From assembly GCA_022616275.1 (NCBI GenBank), contig JAKEFB010000095.1, forward strand, positions 1 through 61,652: a stretch of 61,652 nt of DNA, in the 5' to 3' direction. Below are positions 45,099 to 52,197 of this stretch, in pieces (within the stretch, counting starts at the first letter, position 1; the number at the start of each line of letters is the position of its first letter). The DNA is from Chloroflexota bacterium. GTDB taxonomy: Bacteria > Chloroflexota > Anaerolineae > Promineifilales > Promineifilaceae. The notes under the pieces are model-generated. The model searched no databases. It was not told the origin of the DNA and saw nothing but the letters and a program-made list of their open reading frames with translations. The position numbers and the translations under genes were made by a program.

Positions 45099-46694
45099 TC
45101 AGCTTGCGCTCTGAGCCAATAGCGGCCGGTCAATCTTCCCGGTCGAAGTTTTCGGCAGTTCGCTGCGAAATTCCACACTTTCCGGCACCATGTAGCGTGG
45201 CAACTGGCGACCGCAGTGAACGATGATATCTTTTTCCGTCAAATCATGGCCGTTACTGGCCACGACAAAGGCCCGCAGCCGGCTACCGATCAATTCGTCC
45301 GGCACGGCAATCACGGCCGCTTCCTTCACGCCGCTGTGGCTATAGAGCGCGGCCTCGATCTCGCCTAATTCAATCCGGTAGCCGCGACTTTTGACCATGT
45401 GATCGCGCCGGCCGATGTACAGCCAGTTCGTCCTATCCTCGTCCAGGGTGACAATGTCTCCGGTGCGGTAAGCGACTTCATCAAAATGCTGCTGGAAGGA
45501 ATTGTGGACAAAGTTCCTGGCCGTCTTCTCCGGGTCGCCCCAGTAACCCTGGGCCACGCACGAGCCGCGCACCCATAACTCCCCCTCCTGCCCCGGCCGG
45601 GTGACCCGCTGCTCCTGGTCGTCCACGGCAAAGACTTCCATGTTGGCGCAGGCCACGCCGATGGGCACCGGCTGTGTTCGCTCCGGGGCCAGGTCGTGGG
45701 GTTGGACCTTGTAATAGGTGCAGACGTTCGTCTCCGTCGGGCCATAAAGGTTGTAGTAATCGGCCTGGGGAACGGCGGCCACCAACCGGCGCAGGTATTT
45801 GATGGGAAAGACCTCGCCGGCGAACAGGACCAGGCGCAGGAAAGAGAAGTCGTGCGTTTCCAGCCTGCCGTATTGGACCATCAGCGACAGGATGGAGGGT
45901 ACCAGGTACGTAACCGTAATGCGTTCATCCTGCAACAGTTGCGCCAGTTGCACTGGAATGACCGAAAGTTTCTCCGGCACCAGCACCACCGTCCCGCCGG
46001 CCTGGATGGTTACGTACATGTCAAAGGTGGACAGGTCAAAATGCAGCGGGGCGTGGCCGGTCACCCGGTCGGCGGAGGAAATTTGGAACGTTTCCGCGCA
46101 CCAATTGATGAAAGTAAAGATGGTGCGGTGGGAAATCATCACCCCTTTGGGCTCGCCGGTCGAGCCGGAGGTGTACAAAATGTAAGCCAGGTCAGTCTCA
46201 ATCGTTGGGCCTGGCGGCAACGGCCGGTCGTCCTGCGCACACACCTCCTCCCAGGTGATCAGGCGGGCCAGCGCCGGCGCAGCCGCCTCTGCTGCGCCCG
46301 CGCCAGCCAGCACGGCCGTGGCCAGAGGCGTGCCGGCTTCAAAGAAATCTTGTAGAGAGGCCAGTTTCTCGCTGGACGTTAACAGCACCTGCACGTCGCA
46401 GTTGCGGGTGATGTAGGCCAGCCGGGCCGTCGGCGCGCTGGGGTCCAGCGGCACGTACACGCCGCCGGCCTTGAGAATGCCAAAAACAGAGATGATCGCA
46501 GCCAGCGACTTATGAACGTAGATACCTACCCGGTCGCCCCGCTGCACCCCGGCCGACCACAAAGCGCGGGCGACCTGGTTGGTCAGTCGGTCCAACTGGC
46601 CATAGGTTAACCCCTCGCCCTGGAAGCGGGCCGCCTCCGCCTCCGGCCGCCGGGCCGCGCTCTCAGTCAACAACTGCTGCAACAGGTAAGCCAT
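45099..46694 (-). CDS. stand-alone adenylation enzyme, predicted L-prolyl-carrier ligase
   Basis: Activates an amino acid with ATP and loads it on a carrier protein. A3 'YILYTSGSTGEPKGVM' (171-186), A5 'NLYGPTETNV', A7 'YRTGDIV', A8 'GRRDHMVKSRGYRIELGEIE', A10 Lys520 in 'TSTGKIDR'. Reading the ten specificity positions against GrsA gives D220 L221 F224 S267 L290 A292 L316 V324 C325 K520. The code I remember for the L-proline enzymes PltF and RedM is DLLYLALVCK; 8 of 10 agree. 531 residues, no fused carrier or condensation domain. It is next to the dehydrogenase that would oxidise prolyl-carrier to pyrrolyl-carrier. Confidence 0.88.
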   Translation of the reverse strand: MAYLLQQLLTESAARRPEAEAARFQGEGLTYGQLDRLTNQVARALWSAGVQRGDRVGIYVHKSLAAIISVFGILKAGGVYVPLDPSAPTARLAYITRNCDVQVLLTSSEKLASLQDFFEAGTPLATAVLAGAGAAEAAAPALARLITWEEVCAQDDRPLPPGPTIETDLAYILYTSGSTGEPKGVMISHRTIFTFINWCAETFQISSADRVTGHAPLHFDLSTFDMYVTIQAGGTVVLVPEKLSVIPVQLAQLLQDERITVTYLVPSILSLMVQYGRLETHDFSFLRLVLFAGEVFPIKYLRRLVAAVPQADYYNLYGPTETNVCTYYKVQPHDLAPERTQPVPIGVACANMEVFAVDDQEQRVTRPGQEGELWVRGSCVAQGYWGDPEKTARNFVHNSFQQHFDEVAYRTGDIVTLDEDRTNWLYIGRRDHMVKSRGYRIELGEIEAALYSHSGVKEAAVIAVPDELIGSRLRAFVVASNGHDLTEKDIIVHCGRQLPRYMVPESVEFRSELPKTSTGKIDRPLLAQSAS

Positions 46695-46718
46695 CTTTTA
46701 CACTCGCTCTTAGGATGC

Positions 46719-47864
46719 TTACAGCCCCAGTAGCCGGGCAATAATCGTCCGCTGGATATCCGAGGTACCCGAGTAAATTGTGCCGCCAATGGCATCACGC
46801 AGGTCGCGCTCAATCTCCGATTCAGACATATAGCCGTAGCCGCCATGCACGCTGATGCTGTCCAGGCCGGATTGAACGAAAGATTCGCTCAGATAGAGCT
46901 TGGCAATGGCCGCCTCCATCGTCGCCGGCTCATTCATCTTTTTCAGCCAGGCGACTTTATAAAGGATCAGCCGGGTCGTTTCCAGGCGCACTTTCATGTC
47001 GGCAATCCGGTTGGCGACCGACTGGAATTTGCCGATAGGCTGGCCAAATTGCCGGCGCTCGCGGGCGTAGCGCACGCACAATTCCACCTGGCGCTCCATT
47101 GCCCCCACGTGGCTGGCCAGGATGCAACTTCGCTCCCACTCCATCGAGCTATTGAAGATACTCGCGCCGGCCCCTTCGCGGCCGAGGCGGTTTTCCTCGG
47201 GGATAAAACAGTCCTGGAAGACCAACTCGCTCAATGGCGCTGTGCGCAGGCCCATCTTTTCCATGTCGCCGCCCACGCTGAAGCCAGGCGTGCCCTTGTC
47301 CACCAGAAAAGCGGTAATTCCCCAACGGCCCTTGCTGGGGTCTACGGTGGCAAAAACCAGGGCCATGTCGGCCACCGGGCCGTTGGTCACAAACATCTTG
47401 CTGCCGTTCAGTACGTAGCCGCCGTCTACCCCCTCGGCGCGGGTGCGCAGGCTGTAAGCGTCCGAGCCGGAGTCCGGTTCAGTCATGCCGTGGGCGCCGA
47501 TCAGCTCGCCGCTACACAGGCCGGGCAGGTACTTCTCTTTTTGCGCGGCCGTGCCAAAGGTGAGGATGGGCAGTTGGACGCTCCACATCTGGGCGTTGAG
47601 GGCGAAGATCAGGCCGTTGTCGCGGCAGCCATAACCCAGGCCCTCCATCACCAACATCGTCGTCAGGATGTCGGCCGCGCTGCCACCGTACTCCTCGGGC
47701 ATGGGCAGCCCCTGCAGGCCAAAACGGGCACACTTCAGCCAGTTTTGCCGCGAAAAGTCGCTGTGCCGGTCTCGCTCCAGCAAGCCGCTATTCAGCTCTT
47801 TCTGAGCAAACTCGATGGCTGCCTGTTTGAAGGCCAGTTGCTCTTCGCTCCAGGAAAAATCCAT
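46719..47864 (-). CDS. acyl-CoA-dehydrogenase-like oxidase, predicted prolyl-carrier dehydrogenase
   Basis: FAD enzyme of the acyl-CoA dehydrogenase fold, 381 residues. 'LIGAHGMTEPDSGSDAYSLR' and 'YVLNGSKMFVTNGP' form the flavin site; 'RERRQFGQPIGKFQSVANRI' and 'DSISVHGGYGYMSESEIERD' are further family signatures. At the medium-chain catalytic position the sequence is 'YSGTSDIQ' (Ser, not Glu), while Glu244 in 'MEWERSC' takes the isovaleryl-CoA dehydrogenase place; the same Glu244 is reported for the prolyl-ACP oxidase AnaB. PltE/RedW/CloN3 do this four-electron oxidation of prolyl to pyrrolyl on a carrier. Only two bases separate it from the carrier gene upstream. Confidence 0.88.
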   Translation of the reverse strand: MDFSWSEEQLAFKQAAIEFAQKELNSGLLERDRHSDFSRQNWLKCARFGLQGLPMPEEYGGSAADILTTMLVMEGLGYGCRDNGLIFALNAQMWSVQLPILTFGTAAQKEKYLPGLCSGELIGAHGMTEPDSGSDAYSLRTRAEGVDGGYVLNGSKMFVTNGPVADMALVFATVDPSKGRWGITAFLVDKGTPGFSVGGDMEKMGLRTAPLSELVFQDCFIPEENRLGREGAGASIFNSSMEWERSCILASHVGAMERQVELCVRYARERRQFGQPIGKFQSVANRIADMKVRLETTRLILYKVAWLKKMNEPATMEAAIAKLYLSESFVQSGLDSISVHGGYGYMSESEIERDLRDAIGGTIYSGTSDIQRTIIARLLGL

Positions 47865-47866
47865 TC

Positions 47867-48112
47867 TTAGTTTAATTTGCTGGCAATCAGCGCCTTCAAA
47901 CTTTGCAAGCTGTCGAAGTTGTCGGGCACAACCTCATGGTCTTCAATGCTCAAGCCGAAACGCTCCTCAATAAAGAGAATCAGCCGGATCAGGCTCAACG
48001 AGTCTATAATACCGCTGTCAATCAGCGACGTCTCGGGAGCTATCTTCATCTGGCGGTTGCCGATCAGCAACTCGTCCACGATAAACCGTTCCAGCGTAGT
48101 CTCAATATTCAT
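47867..48112 (-). CDS. free-standing peptidyl carrier protein (carrier 2)
   Basis: 81 residues; attachment Ser38 in 'SGIIDSLSLIRLILFIEE'. SD AGGAGGAT (48117-48124). The gene is 13 bases after a halogenase gene and 2 bases before the dehydrogenase gene, so it is the best candidate for the PltL/CloN5-type carrier that holds proline, pyrrole and halopyrrole. It differs clearly from carrier 1 outside the Ser helix, so the two are not recent duplicates. Confidence 0.87.
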   Translation of the reverse strand: MNIETTLERFIVDELLIGNRQMKIAPETSLIDSGIIDSLSLIRLILFIEERFGLSIEDHEVVPDNFDSLQSLKALIASKLN

Positions 48113-48125
48113 AATTATCCTCCTA

Positions 48126-49478
48126 CTATTTGGGGAACATATCGGCCATGTTAGCGTGACACGAGGTTGCCTGGAGAGTGGGACGTGTGAGAACTAACTG
48201 TTTATACAGCTCATAAACACGCGGCTGCCGCAAAAGGTCTATTACCTTACCATAGTCGTCGTAGCGGTCGAAAAAATCCCCTGCCAGGAGATAGTGTCCC
48301 ACAGCCATTGCATTTTGATGCTCTTGATAAACTAACTCCGAAGCCGATTCCATTTGGGCAAAATTGATGACGTTGGGGGTATAGAAAAATTGAATGAGCT
48401 TAAAGACCATTTTGTAAGCCCCTTCGATTTTTCGATAAGCTGCCTCCAGTGGTTCTAACGCGCCACGTTCCAGATCCAGTTTCTGGTGGATGCCTTCAGA
48501 AACCAGCCAGGCGCCATTCATGGCCAGGTAAATACCACTGGAAAAAATAGGGTCTATGAAGGTGGCGGCGTCCCCGACGATGGCAAAATTCTCGCCGTAT
48601 TTGGTTTCGCTATAGTAGGAATAATCACCTTCGATTACCAGTGGTTGAATCATTCGCGCTTCGGCCAGCAGCCGGCCGGCAAAGGGCGAATAAGACAACT
48701 CCTGTTCGTAAAGCGCCTGTTTCCAATCCTCGACGCCCTCGGCCTCAAATTTTGCCCGCTGGGAACGGATGTATTCGTTGTTTAAGACGACGCCGACCGT
48801 CAGGCGATCTAGCCCCAGGGGGAAGATCCACAGCCAGCCCTTTTTCTCACCACCCAGGTAAATGATCAGAGACAACCCCTCCTCAAGGCCCCCGATCAAC
48901 TCAGCGCCGCTATAGTGGCTCCACAAAGCTGTGCGATCCAGCTCGGCAAACTTTTTTCGGATGCCTCTCGAAGAGGCCAGGAAAGCGTTGCGGCCGCTGC
49001 CATCTAAGACGAACCGCGCCAGGTGACTCTGGCGCTTGCCGTCTGGACCAACGGCCCGTACCTCGACCAGGCCATCGGGTCTTTCCAGGTTAACGGCGTC
49101 TACCCGGGTCTCTTCGATGGCCACGGCGCCAAATCGCCGGGCGTTGTTGAGCAACATTTGGTCAAACTCGCTGCGAAGGACCTGGAAGGAAAGATAGCTG
49201 GGATCGTGAATGACGTGATTGAAGCACCAGGTGGTCGAGGCGACTCCCTCCTTATCAATGAAGCGCACGCCTGGTTTGCGGACAAAGCTGGCCTTCATCT
49301 GGTCCAGGAGTCCTAACTGATCAAAGAGCTTGTAACAGAAGGGCAGTAATGACTCGCCCACGTGATCGCGGGGAAATTTCTCCTTTTCCAATAGCAGCAC
49401 CTGGCGGCCTTTCATCGCCAGAAAGGCGGCGGCCGTAGAACCGGCCGGCCCCCCACCAATAATAATGACATCATTCAC
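48126..49478 (-). CDS. flavin-dependent halogenase-like enzyme 2 (variant motif)
   Basis: 'VIIIGGGPAGSTAAAFLAMK' (4-23) binds FAD; Lys68 in 'ASFVRKPGVRF' is at the halogenase lysine; the W-x-W-x-I-P motif reads WLWIFP (215-220), with Phe for Ile; 'FIDPIFSSG' is at 307-315. 450 residues. A GTG start follows GGAGAAGAATT. Because of the Phe it could be a halogenase with altered specificity or a related oxygenase. It is more like halogenase 3 than 1 or 4. Confidence 0.75.
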   Translation of the reverse strand: MNDVIIIGGGPAGSTAAAFLAMKGRQVLLLEKEKFPRDHVGESLLPFCYKLFDQLGLLDQMKASFVRKPGVRFIDKEGVASTTWCFNHVIHDPSYLSFQVLRSEFDQMLLNNARRFGAVAIEETRVDAVNLERPDGLVEVRAVGPDGKRQSHLARFVLDGSGRNAFLASSRGIRKKFAELDRTALWSHYSGAELIGGLEEGLSLIIYLGGEKKGWLWIFPLGLDRLTVGVVLNNEYIRSQRAKFEAEGVEDWKQALYEQELSYSPFAGRLLAEARMIQPLVIEGDYSYYSETKYGENFAIVGDAATFIDPIFSSGIYLAMNGAWLVSEGIHQKLDLERGALEPLEAAYRKIEGAYKMVFKLIQFFYTPNVINFAQMESASELVYQEHQNAMAVGHYLLAGDFFDRYDDYGKVIDLLRQPRVYELYKQLVLTRPTLQATSCHANMADMFPK

Positions 49479-49549
49479 AATTCTTCTCCAATTTGCGCTC
49501 AGGAAAAATGGACAGGAGTTTGCACTCCTCCAGGCTGCTCGAAGGCAGG

Positions 49550-50818
49550 CTAATCTATCGGGATATCCGACAACTGTCCTTTGAATACGTGATTGTCGCT
49601 TGCTTCCACGGTGCGGATATATTTTCTCATTTCGTCCAGCACAGGCACTTCGCTGCGGTCAAAGACCTCGCCCTGCAACAGCCGCAGGACCTCCAGCCGG
49701 TGTTGCTTGGAGCTGATGAAATAGGTGAAGAGCGGGAGCAGCTTATAATAGAGGCGGATAAATTCGTACCAGATTTCGGTCCCGGCGCGCAGCTTGTGCT
49801 CGTATGGCTTTAAAGCGGCTTCGCTGAAGTCGCCGGTCTCAAAAGCGTACTGGATACGCTCAAAGGAGTACTTGGCGCTGTAGAGGGCCACGCTGACGCC
49901 CGAGGAAAAGATAGGGTCCACAAAACGGGCTGCATCGCCGATCATCACAAAACCATTGCCGGCGAAGGTATCCATTTTGTAACTGTAGTCTCCTTCGAGC
50001 TTAAAGTCGTTGATGCGCCGGGCATTTTGCATGGCGGCGGCCAGGTCAGGATTAGAGTTGATAAATTTGAAGAAATAGTCGGCCGGCTCCAGGTGCGCCT
50101 GCCGAAATACTTCGCGTTCAGCCACAATGCCCATCGAAGTAATCTCTTCCGTAATCGGGATTTGCCAGGCCCAACCGCGCTGGACGGGCAGGAAGTAGAC
50201 GTGGATGAAGTTGGCTGAAGGGCTATTGCCTTTGGCCACGTTTTCAAACCAGGCGTGAACGGCAAACTGGTCGAAGATGGGATCATTCTTCTTCACTTTC
50301 AACTGGCGGCCGAGCAACGTCTGGCGGCCGCTGGCGTCTACGACCAGGCGGGCAGGCACATCTATTTCCTGGTCGGCTATCCGGATACGGACGCCGCAGG
50401 CATAGTCGTTGTCGTCAAATAAGACCCTGGTTACGGTGACGCCCTGGTAGACCTTCGTGCCCAGGCTCTCGGCGTGCTTGAGCATTAACAAGTCAAGCTT
50501 GCTGCGGTCTACGTGATAGGTGTAATCCTGGGTAATACCTGCCTGGGGGAATTCGTTGAAGCAGATAGCTGCTTCCCCTTTGGCCGTCATAGGATGCCAG
50601 GATGCGCCATATTTGCGGATGAAGCCTTCTCTTTCCATGACAGGCAAGAACCCGATTTCCTCGAATACCCGAACGGAGGACATCACCATAGATTCGCCAA
50701 CGTGCGACCGGGGATGGTTGGTTGCCTCAAAAATCGTGTTTTTGAAGCCGGCTTTAGAGAGGTAGCTGCCTAACGTTGATCCGGCCGGGCCGCCACCAAT
50801 GATAATCACATCATTCAT
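49550..50818 (-). CDS. flavin-dependent halogenase 3
   Basis: 'VIIIGGGPAGSTLGSYLSKA' (4-23); Lys69 in 'EGFIRKYGASW', the GFxxKxG lysine of phenol/pyrrole halogenases; WAWQIP at 216-221; 'FVDPIFSSG' at 299-307. 422 residues. The GESM box after the first helix is retained. Preceded by a 42-base gap from halogenase 4 and a modest SD (AAGGA). Confidence 0.85.
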   Translation of the reverse strand: MNDVIIIGGGPAGSTLGSYLSKAGFKNTIFEATNHPRSHVGESMVMSSVRVFEEIGFLPVMEREGFIRKYGASWHPMTAKGEAAICFNEFPQAGITQDYTYHVDRSKLDLLMLKHAESLGTKVYQGVTVTRVLFDDNDYACGVRIRIADQEIDVPARLVVDASGRQTLLGRQLKVKKNDPIFDQFAVHAWFENVAKGNSPSANFIHVYFLPVQRGWAWQIPITEEITSMGIVAEREVFRQAHLEPADYFFKFINSNPDLAAAMQNARRINDFKLEGDYSYKMDTFAGNGFVMIGDAARFVDPIFSSGVSVALYSAKYSFERIQYAFETGDFSEAALKPYEHKLRAGTEIWYEFIRLYYKLLPLFTYFISSKQHRLEVLRLLQGEVFDRSEVPVLDEMRKYIRTVEASDNHVFKGQLSDIPID

Positions 50819-50860
50819 CTTTGCAGTTCGTTCCTTATGGTTCGGTCGTTTTGTGTCGGC

Positions 50861-52183
50861 CTAAATGGGCGGCCGTTCCTCCCACAGTGGCGCGCGCTCT
50901 GGATGGTAGCGCGACCCGATGGGCAAGGAATAAATGTCTTCCGAATCGTAGGTTCGCTCGCGCTTTAGCAGCCGGCGGAAACCTTCGACCGCCTCTGAAG
51001 GCTGGTTTTCGTAAATGCGGCCGGCAAAAACGTCAACCATCAGTTCGCGATGGCGGGCATGGACCAGGTAGGCAAAAGTAAAGGGGTGCTCCCAGAAACC
51101 ATCCAGGGTATCTTCCAGAACGTCTATCCCTTTCTCGCACAAGACCTGGTGCTCGGCAAAGGGGTTATCGGCATCGCGGTTAGCGCCCTCCAGGTAAGCT
51201 CGCACTCGAGGCGCCGCGTATTGAGCCTCCTTCATCGTCACGTACAGGCCAAAGGAGAAAATCGGATCAATGAAACGATGGGCATCGCCGATGCAGATAA
51301 AGCCCTTGCCGCAAAAACGCTTGACCTGGAAGGAATAGTTGGGAATAGAGCGGGTCTCTTCGATCAACTCAAGTTCAGGGATACGCCGCTTTAGTTCCGA
51401 GTGGAGTTCGTACAATTCTCGTTTCAGGAACTCGGCCTTGCTCTCTTTCTGCTCCAGGAAATAAGCGGCCGGGCTGACCACGCCCACGCTAACCACTTCG
51501 TCGTCCAGGGGAATCCACCAGGCCCAGTGGTACTTCTTTTGGTAAAAAATCAGCGTGTTGTCCGGTTGCGTATCCCGCGTCTCGCCGTCGTCGCGGATGC
51601 CGTTGGCGATCTGCGAGAAGATGGCAATCTGCTTGTCGTAGTGGCCCAGGTACTTGGGGCCGGTCACGCCGGCCTGGGCCAGAAAGGTTTTCTGGCCAGA
51701 ACAGTCGAGCAACACTTCCGATTCAATATCCACCAGGCCGCCATCGGCCATTTTGACCTGTACGCCGCGCACCGCCCCCTCGTCGTCCAGCAACGGCCGG
51801 GTAGCCTGGCCATGAATCAGAGTTGCCCCACGAGCCACCGCCTCCTCCAACATCATCCTGTCAAAATCGCTGCGCCGCACCTGCCAGGTAGTCTGGTCCA
51901 TGAGGTTGTAGCTGGCGTCGCGGGCCATCACCGGAACGAACCAGGAATGCTGGCCGTAGACTTTTACGCCGTGCTTGATTGGGTGCCGGCGCTTGAGCAT
52001 CTCGTCGCCCAGCCCTAATTGGCGGACAACGCCGCCACACTCGCCGGTCATGGACTCGCCAATGTGGTAGCGGGGAAAGGTTTCTTTCTCAATAATAACC
52101 GGCTTGATACCTTCTTGGATCAAGAACATAGCGCTGGCCGCTCCCCCAGGACCGCCGCCAACAATAGCTACGTCTGTCTTCAT
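50861..52183 (-). CDS. flavin-dependent halogenase 4
   Basis: Paralog of halogenase 1 along the whole length ('FPRYHIGESM', 'GPKYLG.YDKQIAIFSQ' in both). 'VAIVGGGPGGAASAMFLIQE' (5-24); Lys70 in 'HPIKHGVKVYG'; WAWWIP at 220-225; 'FIDPIFSFG' at 304-312. 440 residues. First gene of the halopyrrole group in transcription order and preceded by a perfect Shine-Dalgarno, AAGGAGGTGA, that overlaps the stop codon of the sulfotransferase gene, so its translation should be strong and coupled. Confidence 0.85.
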   Translation of the reverse strand: MKTDVAIVGGGPGGAASAMFLIQEGIKPVIIEKETFPRYHIGESMTGECGGVVRQLGLGDEMLKRRHPIKHGVKVYGQHSWFVPVMARDASYNLMDQTTWQVRRSDFDRMMLEEAVARGATLIHGQATRPLLDDEGAVRGVQVKMADGGLVDIESEVLLDCSGQKTFLAQAGVTGPKYLGHYDKQIAIFSQIANGIRDDGETRDTQPDNTLIFYQKKYHWAWWIPLDDEVVSVGVVSPAAYFLEQKESKAEFLKRELYELHSELKRRIPELELIEETRSIPNYSFQVKRFCGKGFICIGDAHRFIDPIFSFGLYVTMKEAQYAAPRVRAYLEGANRDADNPFAEHQVLCEKGIDVLEDTLDGFWEHPFTFAYLVHARHRELMVDVFAGRIYENQPSEAVEGFRRLLKRERTYDSEDIYSLPIGSRYHPERAPLWEERPPI

Positions 52184-52187
52184 TATT

Positions 52188-52197
52188 TCACCTCCTT
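52188..52197 (-). promoter_or_regulatory. perfect Shine-Dalgarno of halogenase 4
   Basis: On the minus strand AAGGAGGTGA, complementary over its full length to the 16S 3' end, lies 4 bases before the ATG at 52183 and overlaps the TAA (52196-52198) of the upstream sulfotransferase gene. Most genes of the locus have much weaker sites; carrier 2 (AGGAGGAT) and halogenase 1 (GGGAGGAAG) are also strong. Confidence 0.8.

Noticed and set aside
44049-45122. 357-codon plus-strand frame opposite halogenase 1
   Set aside because: Antisense to conserved halogenase motifs; no start signal and no family features.
46845-47870. 341-codon plus-strand frame opposite the acyl-CoA-dehydrogenase-like gene
   Set aside because: Shadow of the dehydrogenase gene; His/Gln/Ala-rich with no domain.
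45099-48112. Siderophore or peptide NRPS
   Set aside because: There is no condensation or thioesterase domain, and both carriers and the A enzyme stand alone; the oxidase and halogenases fit a pyrrole pathway better.
43755-52183. Geranylgeranyl-reductase or squalene-epoxidase family for the four FAD proteins
   Set aside because: All four have the halogenase lysine, FxDPIFSxG and WxWx[IF]P motifs, and they sit with carrier proteins rather than isoprenoid genes.
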